From NCBI GenBank assembly GCA_022495995.1, contig JAFEMH010004912.1, forward strand, positions 62,001 through 126,000: a DNA stretch of 64,000 nucleotides, given 5' to 3'. This DNA is from Adenophora triphylla var. japonica (lineage: Eukaryota; Streptophyta; Magnoliopsida; Asterales; Campanulaceae). A program made the position numbers and the translations under genes. This document shows, one piece after another, positions 9,256-19,600 of this stretch; the stretch's first letter is position 1, and every line of letters starts with the position of its first letter. Below the pieces are notes generated by a model. It searched no databases. It saw only the letters and a program-made list of their open reading frames with translations, and was not told the DNA's origin.

Positions 9256-11348
9256 CCCCCCGTCTCCTAGAGTCTAACTTCGAAAATAAAAGACCCCGAG
9301 TCTATTGTATCTAAGTTTGAGTCTCTCGAGTCGTCTGACGGCCTTATGCCTAAAGATTATGTGCTTCCCTAAGCTTTGAATAAAAGTTCGACCTTTCTGA
9401 GTATCCCCTCATTGCCACTTTAACAAATGATAAATTAACTAACCAAAACAGTTAATAATGATTCACTTGATAAAGACGCAGACACATTAATGAACATTGC
9501 ATTAAGCAAATCTTTAAGCATGTTGTCAAACGAGAGGAAAATCGGGCCCAAGCTGCCGAGAATGTTCTAACCAAAATGAATTTGGGAACTGCTGAAGGGC
9601 CTACAGAGACGCAAATCGGAGAATTCTCCGTCGATACTTCGCCCAAAGAATATCGAGTCTTCTTCTCCTTCTACACTCTAAAAAAAAACAACACAAAAAG
9701 AATCATACAGTCAAACCTCGTAGGTTCTAGTACTGTTCTCATTCAATCAAGTCCTCCTCGGACATTGTAATTAAGTCTTCAATTTTCCATACGCAAGTTT
9801 TCTTTCTTTTCTTGCTAGACTTGAGACATTATTTTGCACCCCACATTACATTTAATGAAATAGTTTTGTTCTATGTGATCACTTGCATTGCTCAACAAGT
9901 AATTCCACAAATGATTAATGCTTTGATTAATTGGTGTGAGAAAGTCAATCGATAGCTCCCCATGAACCTTACCATACCCCACACAAAGGCCTCCATCAAG
10001 TCATACACTTTTCAAAACATGTCCCCACCATCACCTTGACCAAGTCAACGACGGCGGCAACATCAAAGGACAACAACAGGTCACTCAGCATCAAAAGATT
10101 GACCCCATGTCGACCACAACCTAGGGGCTTGCCTTTGCCCTCCTGCGCATCAAGAAAGTTCAAGCAGGGGCTTATCTTCGCCCTCACGCGCTTCAAAAAA
10201 AAAAAGAGCTCGAGCAAGGGCTCACATAAAAAAAAAAAAAAGCTCAAGCAAAAGCTACAAAAAAAAAAAACTCGGGCGAAGCTACAAAAAAAAAAAAAAG
10301 AAAAGAGCTCAAGCAGAAGCTTCACAAAAATAAATGAGGTCAAAGACCCAGAGCCAACGATCAAGAAGCAATGGATTCATTGAAACTGCCGTCAAATACG
10401 ACTTGTCAAGGAATCCTCAAGGCCCGCGCCTCATCATTCAACCTTCTGAGCCTTTTTGCCAAAGGCCGCGCAAATATTCATGCCCTGGCCCCAAAGCCAA
10501 ACACAGTTCAACCCCGAACTACGTCGACCTGAGCTCCTTGTCTCAAGGGGAACGTAGGCAACCAGAAATGGTTCGGTCATAAACACATACAAATCCACAA
10601 ACCCGGTCTCATCAACGACCTCTCCTATGCACAAACCTTCTTTCACACCAGACCAACTCGATCCTTGATATCGGTTGACTTTCTCCTCGTGATTAATCAA
10701 AGCATATCAAGTTTTATTGTTGAATAACCCGAACATCAACAAAGGGTTTTAATAAAACAAGTGATCATTGTGAACAAATCAAGTTTTCAAATGTCTCGAC
10801 AAGTCTTCTTTTTCTACAAAATAGGACAATAGAGCTAAACACTGATTTTCTGTCAGCAAGGGCTTCCATACACTTTTACAAGCTTTTTAGTACTCATACT
10901 CTCTCAAAAGAGTCAAACCCAAAAGCATTTCTTTTGTGCCTACGTCAAATAAGGCATTCACACAAAAGGGGACCCGTTCCCACCTTTTCAAAAATAAATA
11001 CGCCCTTGCGAGTGTACATTACGAGTCATTTCTCCCACAAAAGAGAGACGAACTACGTAGACCTGAGCCCCTCAAGGGGAACGTAGGAAGCCTTCATTGG
11101 TTCGGTCTAAGGAATACACAAAATTCCAAAAATTGACGCCACCAAGGCTCAGGCAAGAAGCAAGCAAGAGATTTTGCGTCTCGGCAAAGCTTTAAAAGTA
11201 AATCACAAATCATCACAGTTAAAACACTTCTTGATGAGTTCAAGCACGGTCTAATCTCAAACTCACAACATGCTAAAAGACAACTTAAAACATTTAACAA
11301 TCAATGTGTCTGCAATGACGATGAATGGATACTCAGTGTTTCAGAAGG
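9256..11348 (+). other. Non-coding segment of B replacing pol
   Basis: About 2.1 kb with no credible ORF. Bases 9330-9400 match C around 39770-39900, just after C's linker. Bases 9500-9600 match C at 39600-39706, the start of its integrase region, so a sliver of pol remains before a larger deletion. Next come a stretch shared with D (9680-9860 matching about 53090-53260), A-rich repeats with AGCTCGAGC words (10190-10330), and two copies of the GAACTACG...GAACGTAGG hairpin motif (about 10516-10560 and 11049-11090). Bases 10700-11000 match D at 54300-54630 and E at 28070-27780. Confidence 0.7.
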
Positions 11349-11701
11349 TCATTCCATGCTACTCGCGTTTGGCCCTTCATCACTCTTTCCTTTCTTCCCT
11401 CATCCCCAACGAGTCTTCTTTCATTCCACATAAGCGAGTTCTGTCTCCCTCATTCCGAGATCAGGAGTCCTCCTAGTCGTGTCAAACGAACCAGTCGCTC
11501 TCAGAGCATCGTTCACCCGTGCCTCGGCTCGGATCTCCTCCCTACAAGTCTGCAAAAGGGGACCTCTCCCTGCCAGTCTGTCAACTCGAGTCCTGTAGTC
11601 AAACAAAGCGTCTCCCATGACATCCTGAGGGTTAGACCAAGCTTCTGCACTCCTAAGGCTATAGCTGAGACGGCAACCTTACCCCAGAATTACTTCACGC
11701 C
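11349..11701 (-). pseudogene. aORF1 of element B, C-terminal fragment
   Basis: Antisense to B. It aligns with the C-terminal end of C's aORF1 (37165-37511): 'RVDRLAGRGPLLQT', then 'REEIRAEAR' and 'RTPDLGM'. A stop interrupts the basic region, and the frame ends at the TGA matching 11349-11351. Element A is inserted directly to the right, and the gene continues at 19311. Confidence 0.75.
11697..11701. repeat. Target-site duplication ACGCC (left copy, element A)
   Basis: ACGCC immediately left of A's LTR at 11702. The same five bases follow the right LTR at 19311-19315. Confidence 0.95.
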
Positions 11702-12316
11702 TGTTTTGGTAGAAAAAACAATCAATGTAGAATCTTAACTAAGTAGTGTATGGATTATATATCTTAAGGAGGGAGCTATGGAATTTGATGTAAATGGATG
11801 CTAAAATGAAGAAACACAATCAAGGACACAACGATATAACGAGGAAAGCCCTTGAGTCAAATGATCTCGCCGGCATAAAACCTCGGGAGGTTAGGTCACC
11901 TTCCTTACCAAAAATCCACTAAGTGTTACTCGGTTACATGATAATGGAGAGCAATGGAGATTACAATAAGAGTGTGTTCAGTGTGCCTGTGAGAATGTGT
12001 GTACGAGAACGTGTGTGTTTGTGAGTCTCCCTACCCTATTAATAGTGAAGCCTAACAAGAAAAATAACAAAATCCCTATAATCTCGGCCTTATCCCTTAT
12101 CTTTTCAACCAACGTCTCTTGACTTGGTCTCCTTAGCGTGGATGGAAGAAGTTCACGTGCTGATAATAGTGATCCCAAAAATATCTCCATAATAGCTGTA
12201 AATAAAGAGTGGTTAATAAAACATAAAAATAATTTATGCGTAACTTACAGGAAATCAGGATCTCGCCATGCAGGAACGATTCATGATGTCGACATGTGAA
12301 AAATCTGGCCATAACA
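11702..12316 (-). repeat. 3' LTR of element A
   Basis: 615 bp, TG...CA in element sense. A likely TATA region is the CTATTAATAG at 12036-12045. A TGTCGACA palindrome lies near the outer end of U3 at 12287-12294. Confidence 0.93.
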
Positions 12317-12331
12317 ATTGCCCCCAAACTT
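12317..12331 (-). other. Polypurine tract of element A
   Basis: In element sense this reads AAGTTTGGGGGCAAT directly before the 3' LTR, the expected place and composition for the plus-strand primer. Confidence 0.8.
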
Positions 12332-12335
12332 ATCA

Positions 12336-12352
12336 CTTCGTGGAATACGAAG
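12336..12352 (-). other. Pre-polypurine-tract hairpin, element A
   Basis: The 17-nt CTTCGTATTCCACGAAG (element sense) forms a 6-bp stem with a 5-nt loop, ending 19 nt before the LTR. Hairpins of the same length lie at nearly the same distance in B, C and D. Confidence 0.6.
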
Positions 12353-12533
12353 AGGTAAGTTTCCAAACTCCGAATAACTGGCGGACATGATTTGACAACA
12401 TTCGGTGGTGAAGAAAATCAAGAAGAAGTCAAGCCGTCGTCATCTCTCAAAATGTCAACATGTAAGAATAGTTTATCCTGTCTTTTTATTCCAACTAATC
12501 TTCCTTTTCCTCAATGCTTAAACTTTCTCTTCA

Positions 12534-13338
12534 GATTCAAAGGCAGTTGCTTCAGGCTTAAAATTTGATCTGGAAGATTTGGATGCTCTTGTTGGTGCTT
12601 TTCCTGCTAAGTCTGATGTTAGGCCACCAATTGTCCCAAAGAAACAAGTCCAGATGGGTGAAAGTACTGGCATTGGTTCAAGGGTAAAGAAGAGGAAGGC
12701 TGTAGAGAGTGAGACTATCGAAGTTACGCATGCGGATTGAAGAAGAAGCTTCTAGGATTAGTAACCAATGTAAGATGTTACTAAACTATTCTGACTGTTC
12801 CATAGCTCTATTATTTGCTGATTTGGAACTTTATGGTGTTTTCTTAACAGGCAATGGGATGTTTGGAGTCCCAAGTGGAAGATATGGCTAAGATCAATGA
12901 GCAATTTAAGAAGAGCGCTAAGAGTGATATGGCTTAGGCCAAGAAGGAAGCTGCTTTTTGGGAGAAGAAGTTTTAACGAGCATAAAGAGGAATTTAGAGG
13001 AACAGAAGAAGACAGTGAAGGGGTTGTTAGCAATCTGACTTCAATTGAGGGTGACTATCAAAATGAAATAAATGAAGTAAGGGAATCCTGGAAGTTGGTT
13101 GCTGCCAAAGTCATGTCGAAGATCAAAATCAAGATGATGGAAGAACATAATGATGGAAAATCTAAGGATTGAAAGGTTGAGAATGAGTATGCAAAGTTGA
13201 AGAATCTGTTGGGTGAGAAAAGTGGATGAAGGAGAGGTGTCATCTAACCCTAAGGATACGATGGTTAAAGAAAAAAGAGAGAAGAAGGATGAAGAAGACA
13301 GAACTTCCTCGGCAACACTTGCAGCAGATGCTAAGTGA
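12534..13338 (+). pseudogene. Antisense coiled-coil ORF of element A (degraded)
   Basis: Plus-strand, antisense to A, between pol and 3' LTR. Exon-like blocks with splice-like borders are visible: a CTCTTCAG acceptor at about 12527-12534, an open block to a TGA near 12740, a TTAACAG acceptor at about 12845-12851, then Lys/Glu-rich blocks to the TGA at 13336-13338. The first block has acidic 'DLEDLDALVGAFPAK' followed by basic 'RVKKRKAVE', which could be a nuclear localisation signal. Later blocks are coiled-coil-like. Several internal stops (near 12735, 12937 and 12974) show decay. Antisense ORFs at this position are known in Tat elements. No PMD domain is seen here. Confidence 0.5.
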
Positions 13339-14261
13339 AGAAAAATTTCAAGTTAGTTTTTTAAGTTGTTTTGTTTGATGATGATTCCCAGGGCTGAGCC
13401 CCAAAGATAATTTTATCAATTTTGGTATGTACCTGGTCCATAAGGACCGAAGAAAATTTATTTCAAGTGTTGGGTTGGTTCAACACTTTACTTTTAGTTT
13501 TATGTTGTTTGGATGTTGGAGCGGGCCAACTGAATTTGGAGAAGTATTAATGGTATTTAGTATCTTAATGTTTAGAAAAAACTTTTGTTAGCAACTTCTG
13601 TGCATGTCATGCTTTGATCCCTGATGCTAAAGTATTATCATAGGATGTTGACATAATAAAATGTCATATTTTTGTTTTCGAGTGAAGACATTAGAATGTC
13701 ATAACCGGATGTACTTAAGATGACAGGAATATGCCATAACCAATTGAATCATGCTTAAGATCAATCATTTGACTGAGTGGAAATGGGTAAGCTATACAAG
13801 TTTCCTCATATAGGCCCATCCCACACCTCAACCAATGAGATATCGTGCACTCCAGGCGAAGGTGTAGAAACCTAACTTTCGGAGAAAGAGGTAATTAACT
13901 CTTTAAACCTTAGAAGGGATTGTGTACCTTAACTTTAGAAGAGGTGGCCAGCCTCTAGCGGAGGAGAGTTAATTGTCGCTTCGATTTGAGCACTTTGATA
14001 TGTCCCCACTTTCATATGTCAATATCTTGCAAGACAGAGACATATTAGAGATGGGCGTCAACTATGTTGACGCCCCTCCATAGGTCGTGTTAGTGACATC
14101 TTATTTTGAAGTAATTTAAAAATGAAAAAGAGGGGAATGAAAGATTATTCATATTCAATAAATGAAAATATTAATAGAGGATTGTCCATACTTGGTTTGG
14201 GGTGAGGTTAGGAAAATATTGCTTAAATGTAGTACCTTTTAAGGTGAATGGCATTCCAACT
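13339..14261 (-). other. Non-coding region of element A between antisense ORF and integrase
   Basis: About 920 bases homologous to 112-1040 of A'. No ORF, tandem array or other feature that I can support. Confidence 0.6.
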
Positions 14262-15694
14262 TCATGGAATCATTTGGCCATCCAAGGTTGACAAACGATA
14301 TGCACCCTTTCCGGCCTGTGCATCTATCAAATAGGGGCCTTCCCACTTTGGGGCAAGCTTGCCTACGTTGAGCTCTTTTGTATTTTGAAATGCTTTTCGT
14401 AGGACTAAATCACCAACCTGAAATCTTTTGACCCTCGTATATTTGTTGTAAGACCTGGCTACTCTTTGCTGATATGTTGCCATCCTTATTTTAGCCATAT
14501 CCCTTAGCTCGTCCACAGTGTCCAAGTCATGTGCTAAGATGTCACCATTATGCTCAGGTGTCAACAAACCATATCTAGCCGTAGGCACTAAAACTTCTGC
14601 AGGGATGACTGATTATGTCCCACATACTAGAGAATAGGGTGTTTGCCCTGTTGCATCCTTAGATGTCGTCCTATCAGCCCATAAGACCAATGGTAACTCT
14701 TCTGCCCATCTCCCTTTCTTCTGGTCCAGTATTCTCTTTAGGTTGCTTATGATAATCTTATTGCTGGATTCTGCTTGTCCGTTTGCTTGAGGGTGAACAG
14801 GTGAAGATGTCACCATCTTGACTCCCCATCTAGTCAAGAAATCTTGATTTTTTTGACTGATAAATTGTGAGCCATTGTCACATATTATCTATGAAGGTAT
14901 CCCAAACCTGCTGAATACGTTTCTTCTTATGAAAGAGATAACTTCTCTATCTCGGACATGTACGTACGCTTCAGCTTCTACCCATTTGGAAAAATAATCT
15001 GTCATGGCTAGTAGAAATACTTTTCTCCTGGAGCCCTGGGTAATTTCCCTACGATGTCCATTCCCCAAATCATAAATGGCCATGGAGACATGATAGGATG
15101 TAACAGTTCGGCTGGTTGATGTAGGATGTCGCCATGTCGCTGACAGGAATCACATTTCTTTGCATACTCTGCAGCGTCTCTTCGCATTGTGGGACAAAAA
15201 TATCCCATTCTTAGAGCCTTGGTATATAGACTTCTGCCCCCGGTATGATTTCCACACTTCCCTTCATGCAGCTCCTTTAGAACCTGATGGGCTCGGTCTG
15301 CTTCTAGACATCTTAAGTAGTGACCTGCAGCAGATTTTCTAAACAAAAGGTTATCAATAAGTATATATTTAGACAAACTTACCATGAAGGCTCTAGCATT
15401 TTTCTCCTCAGATGGGATCGTATCATTTAAGAGATACTTGATAATAGGAGCTGTCCAGGAAGTTACTGCTGGAGGGGAAGGTATGTCGACATCCAGAACG
15501 AACAGCTCAAGACGATCAATTGCTGGGATGTCAACATGCACAATTGGGATGCTTGTCTGTGAAATGCTTTTGAAGGCTGAACCTAAGTTTGCCAGGGCAT
15601 CTGCTTGAGAGTTTTCCTCACGTGGAACCTGCTCTAAAGTAAATGTTTTGAATTTGGCCGCCAGAATTTTAACAATTTCCAAATATGTCGTCAT
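14262..15694 (-). pseudogene. pol: Integrase region of element A
   Basis: It starts with the end of RNase H ('VPREENSQADALANLGS'), then a spacer and the integrase. The zinc site spans 'ELHEGKCGNH' to 'CDSCQRHG'. The core has the first Asp in 'WGMDIVG', the second in a 'CDNGSQFIS' context around 14870 and Glu in 'QANGQAESSNK' near 14780. The C-terminal domain is open from 14588 to 14262 ('VGDLVLRKAFQNT', 'PKWEGPYLI'). Breaks: a frameshift near 15030, an in-frame TAG at about 14889, a stop near 14610, and the T-run frameshift at 15702-15708 that separates it from RT-RNase H (seven T here, six in A'). Integrase would insert the cDNA; this copy cannot make an intact one. Confidence 0.85.
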
Positions 15695-15695
15695 C

Positions 15696-17639
15696 TTAGC
15701 ATTTTTTTGCTACGTAGGATCCGTTGTAATGGTTAACAATTAGCAAAGAGTCCATAAACACCCGGATGTGCTTGACATCTAGGTCCTGGGCCGCTGTTAA
15801 ACCTGCAATTAATGCCTCATATTCTGCTTCATTATTATTGGCCTTAAAACTGCAACTGATGGATTGTGGTATTATGTCCCCTTGTGGCGACTTTAGTACA
15901 ACTCCAAGACCTGTACCTCTCATGTTGGAAGCACCATCTGTGTAGAGTGTCCATATTTTCAGGATGTCATCATCTTGAAGTTGCTGAACTTCCAACTCCA
16001 CTTCTTGTTGCATGGTTGGACTAAAGTCAGCCACAAAATCAGCTAGAGCTTGAGATTTTATTGCTGTTCTGGGTTTATATTTGATATCATAAGTGCTCAA
16101 TTGTATCGACCATTTAGCCATTCGACCTGACATCTCTGGTTTTCTCATAACATTCTTAATAGGATAGTTAGTACGCACAATTATAGTATGTGTCTCAAAA
16201 TAGTGTCTTAATTTAATAGAAGCAGTTATCAAAGCTAAAATTAACTTCTGTAAATGAGAGTACCTGGTCTCCGCATCTAAAAGTGTCTTACTTATATAGT
16301 ATATGGGTTGCTGACTACCATCTCGCTCTGTCACTAAGACTGCACTTACTGCACTTTCTGATACTGCTAGGTAGATGTAAAGATGTTCGTCCTCCTGAGG
16401 TTTGGCCAATAATGGAGGTGTCGACAGGTAACTTTTGAGCTCCTGAAAGGCTTGTTCATGCTGGTCTTCCCACTGGAACTTTTTGTTTTTCCTTAGGATG
16501 TCATAGAAAGGTTTGCATCGGTCTGAGTATTTTGAAATGAACCTGGTGAGTGCAGCAATCTTCCCTGTCAATCTTTGGACGTCTTTGGCAGATTGAGGTG
16601 ACGACAGGTTGACAATGGCACGAATCTGTTCTGGGGCGGCTTCAATTCCCCTTTTAGTTACCATATAGCCTAAAAACTTTCCTGCCTTCATACCAAAATT
16701 GCACTTTGCTGGATTAAGTTTCATATTGAAACAATCCAAGATGTCGAAGGCTTGAGATAGGTGGCTTATGTGATCCTCAGCTTTCTTTGATTTCACTACC
16801 ATATCATCAATATATACCTCCATGGTGTCCCCAATCTGATCTTTGAACATTTTATTCACGAGCCTCTGGTATGTTGCACCTGCATTTTTTAGTCCAAAAG
16901 GCATAGCAATATAACAGTAGATACCTGTGGGTGTTATGAAGGCGGTGTCTTCTTGATCAGATGGCTCTAGGCCATCATGGTGAGGTTCCAGCAAGTTGTC
17001 TCGATCACTCTCATCAAAGGTGATGGGCTCCTGGCAAGGTGTCGACATCCTGGATGGTCTTTCTGGCTTCTCTTCTTTTGACTCCTTGGCATGTCGCTTC
17101 GCGGCAGAATAGGAAGTGCCACAAATTTCTGACCCTCCACTAATGAAATTGATCACCTTCGTTGATGTTGGAGGAGAGACTGGTCTTTCGACTTCATGTG
17201 GAGCTTCTGCATTTTCTGCCTTCTTCTTTCTGGATCCCAACAACTCCTTAAGATGTCCATTCGAGAGCAAGTAGCTGATCTCCTTTCTTAGTGTGATGCA
17301 ATCTTCTGTAACATGCCCAAAGTCCTCATGGCAGGCACACCACTTTGACTTGTTACGCCATCCCGTGGTTTTATCTGTCTTCTTTGGCCATCTTGCTTTG
17401 TCTCCCAGATTGCCCATAGCACAAAGTACACCTGAAATGTCAACAGAAAAGCAATAATCAGAAATATTTAGGCACATTATCATTATCTTCGTCCTCACCC
17501 TCGATTGAATTAATTTTGTTGTTGTCAATTCTTGGATAAGGATTGGATCGGTTGCTTCTACGGTGGGATGACTCTGTCTTCCTGTCCGGGTTGTCCTATG
17601 TTGACACCTTGCCTGAAGACTTTGACCTCCGCAACTCAT
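15696..17639 (-). CDS. pol: pol of element A: zinc knuckle, protease stub fused to RT, RNase H
   Basis: 647-aa open frame. A knuckle 'CACHEDFGHVTEDC' lies at 17298-17339. A protease start follows ('FDESDRDNLLEPHHDGL') and then, without a break at about 16961-16975, the middle of RT ('FITPTGIYCYIAMPFGLKNA'). The RT active site 'YIDD' is at 16803-16814, then thumb, connection ('KYKPRTAIKSQALADFVADF') and RNase H with 'TDGAS', 'EAEYEAL' and 'DSLLI'. The protease active site and the first RT motifs are deleted, so the enzyme cannot work despite the long frame. A' has the same junction. The frame ends in the T-run at 15702-15708. Confidence 0.9.
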   Translation of the reverse strand: MSCGGQSLQARCQHRTTRTGRQSHPTVEATDPILIQELTTTKLIQSRVRTKIMIMCLNISDYCFSVDISGVLCAMGNLGDKARWPKKTDKTTGWRNKSKWCACHEDFGHVTEDCITLRKEISYLLSNGHLKELLGSRKKKAENAEAPHEVERPVSPPTSTKVINFISGGSEICGTSYSAAKRHAKESKEEKPERPSRMSTPCQEPITFDESDRDNLLEPHHDGLEPSDQEDTAFITPTGIYCYIAMPFGLKNAGATYQRLVNKMFKDQIGDTMEVYIDDMVVKSKKAEDHISHLSQAFDILDCFNMKLNPAKCNFGMKAGKFLGYMVTKRGIEAAPEQIRAIVNLSSPQSAKDVQRLTGKIAALTRFISKYSDRCKPFYDILRKNKKFQWEDQHEQAFQELKSYLSTPPLLAKPQEDEHLYIYLAVSESAVSAVLVTERDGSQQPIYYISKTLLDAETRYSHLQKLILALITASIKLRHYFETHTIIVRTNYPIKNVMRKPEMSGRMAKWSIQLSTYDIKYKPRTAIKSQALADFVADFSPTMQQEVELEVQQLQDDDILKIWTLYTDGASNMRGTGLGVVLKSPQGDIIPQSISCSFKANNNEAEYEALIAGLTAAQDLDVKHIRVFMDSLLIVNHYNGSYVAKKC

Positions 17640-18633
17640 CTTCTTCCAATCTTATGAATCTTAGGGCCCTGCTTCTGACCTCTTCCAACCGCTTATAAGG
17701 AGTCATCACCCAATCCTGATAGTATTGGGAGTCCTTCTTCAGCCCCATCTTGAATGCTTCTGTGGCTGTCGACATGTCAAGATTGGGAATTTCCAGAACT
17801 TCTCTATTGAACCGGTGGACATATTCTTTCAGGGTCTCAGTAGGCTGCCGGGTCACATTGTAGAGATCACTTGTCAACTTCTCAAATTGTCGACTGCATG
17901 AGAATTGATTATAGAACATGTTGATAAATTGGGCAAATGAATCAATTGAGCGTATGGGCTGCCTAATCAACCACTTGAGAGCTGGTCCAATCAAGGTTGA
18001 CCCAAATCCCCTGCACAGACAAGCCTCTCTGAGCTGCAACGGGATATGCACTATGTCCATCTTCTCTTGATAATGGGCGACATGCTCCTCCGGATCTGTG
18101 CTGCCGTCGTACAGCTTCATGGACGGAACACTGAAACGCTTCGGGATGTCAACATTTGCAATGGCTGGGACAAACCGAGATTGATTATAACAATTCGATG
18201 AGACTTGCTGGATTGGATGCCTGGTACATTCATTATCAGCTCTCTAAGGTCCTGCATCTGCTTGGATAACAGATTACCTGCAAAAGGGTCAGCCGCAGGA
18301 ATATGATTGAAAGCATTATTATTAAAAAGATTATTAAGCAACCCAGTGTTGTCTACAGTCGATGAACTTCTGGTCTTGTTTCATCTTGATCATAGCATTG
18401 GCCAACAACTTTGAATTACTGTCCTGGTTGTCCAGCCTCTGATTCGGCAAAGTCAATGCGCTCCGGATGTCATCGCTCACAGTGGAAGATCTTGCCTTGT
18501 GGGATGATGGCGAGGGCGGCATCATCGGAGGTTTTGATTGAGGAGGCAGTGGTAATGAGGTTGTCTTGCCCCCGGACGATGGAGTAACGGCGTTGGTTTT
18601 GCCGGCGGCGGAAACCTTCAGATTGTTTGACAT
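17596..18633 (-). pseudogene. gag: gag of element A
   Basis: Three overlapping minus-strand frames from the ATG at 18633. They are a Pro/Ser-rich N-terminus (18633-18334), a middle part (18341-18117) and the capsid domain (18120-17596, 174 aa). The capsid contains 'ALKWLIRQPIRSIDSFAQF' and 'TETLKEYVHRFNREVLEIP', matching Retrotrans_gag (PF03732). At least two frameshifts separate the parts. The knuckle lies in the next frame (17298-17339). Confidence 0.85.
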
Positions 18634-18673
18634 GGTGAATTCAGGAAATGATCCAAATACTCAATAGACCAAG

Positions 18674-18692
18674 GGCCCCTCGGTGGGCGCCA
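18674..18692 (-). other. Primer binding site of element A
   Basis: TGGCGCCCACCGAGGGGCC in element sense, three bases from the 5' LTR and identical to A'. The tRNA is not identified. Confidence 0.8.
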
Positions 18693-18695
18693 AAC

Positions 18696-19310
18696 TGTTT
18701 TGGTAGAAAAAACAATCAATGTAGAATCTTAACTAAGTAGTGTATGAATTATATATCTTAAGGAGGGATCTATGGAATTTGATGTAAATGGATGCTAAAA
18801 TGAAGAAACACAATCAAGGACACAACGATATAACGAGGAAAGCCCTTGAGTCAAATGATCTCGCCGGCATAAAACCTCGGGAGGTTAGGTCACCTTCCTT
18901 ACCAAAAATCCACTAAGTGTTACTCGGTTACATGATAATGGAGAGCAATAGAGATTACAATGAGAGTGTGTTCAGTGTGCCTGTGAGAATGTGTGTACGA
19001 GAACGTGTGTGTTTGTGAGTCTCCCTACCCTATTAATAGTAAAGCCTAACAAGAAAAATAACAAAATCCCTATAATCTCGGCCTTATCCCTTATCTTTTC
19101 AACCAACGTCTCTTGACTTGGTCTCCTTAGCGTGGATGGAAGAAGTTCACGTGCTGATATTAGTGATCCCGAAAATATCTCCATAATAGCTGTAAATAAA
19201 GAGTGGTTAATAAAACATAAAAATAATTTATGCGTAGCTTACAGGAAATCAGGATCTCGCCATGCAGGAACGATTAATGATGTCGACATGTGAAAAATAT
19301 GGCCATAACA
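18696..19310 (-). repeat. 5' LTR of element A
   Basis: 615 bp, same length as the left LTR. Putative TATA region CTATTAATAG at 19030-19039; TGTCGACA at 19281-19288. Confidence 0.93.
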
Positions 19311-19315
19311 ACGCC
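19311..19315. repeat. Target-site duplication ACGCC (right copy, element A)
   Basis: Perfect match to 11697-11701. Confidence 0.95.
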
Positions 19316-19600
19316 TGCTCCCCAAAACCACTTGGGTCTGCCCGATATGCTACTCATACCCAACCAGGTACTCGGTGTTCAACACAACACTCTCCCGGCA
19401 TCGAAGGAGCACCACAAGAGGGAAAGCGGAATACTTCCATACCCTCAGAAAATACAAAAGAGCATCTAAAGCTGCCAAGCAAAGCAGGGGCTTCCCCCTC
19501 TCATGAACAGATCCCCAGTCGCCAGACGGTCAATACCATGAAGAGTATCCCCCAGCAAACAGTACAATAACCACTGTTACCAGCAGGACCTTGCTCCAAA
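19311..19600 (-). pseudogene. aORF1 of element B, middle fragment
   Basis: Continues the fragment at 11349-11701 across element A. It aligns with C's aORF1 around 36580-36660 and then 37000-37150. Two deletions relative to C are visible. One removes the promoter palindromes and N-terminal half (C 35790-36580). The other removes about 340 bp (C 36660-36995). The gene was therefore probably dead before A landed. Bases 19600-19874 correspond to the spacer between aORF2 and aORF1 in C. Confidence 0.7.

Larger units (their letters stand above)
11702..19310 (-). mobile_element. Element A (family 3 Ty3/gypsy, Tat-like), complete with TSD
   Basis: 7609-bp minus-strand element between perfect ACGCC duplications. 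Both LTRs are 615 bp (11702-12316 and 18696-19310). I count about ten mismatches between them by eye, roughly 1.6%, so the insertion is fairly recent. In element order: 5' LTR, primer site, gag, protease stub fused to RT, RNase H, integrase, an antisense coiled-coil ORF, hairpin, polypurine tract, 3' LTR. An internal deletion removes most of protease and the first part of RT, so it is non-autonomous. It interrupts aORF1 of element B. Confidence 0.95.

Noticed and set aside
10036..10383. Lys/Ser-rich frame of 115 aa
   Set aside because: It arises from A-rich runs and AGCTCGAGC repeats of the B spacer.
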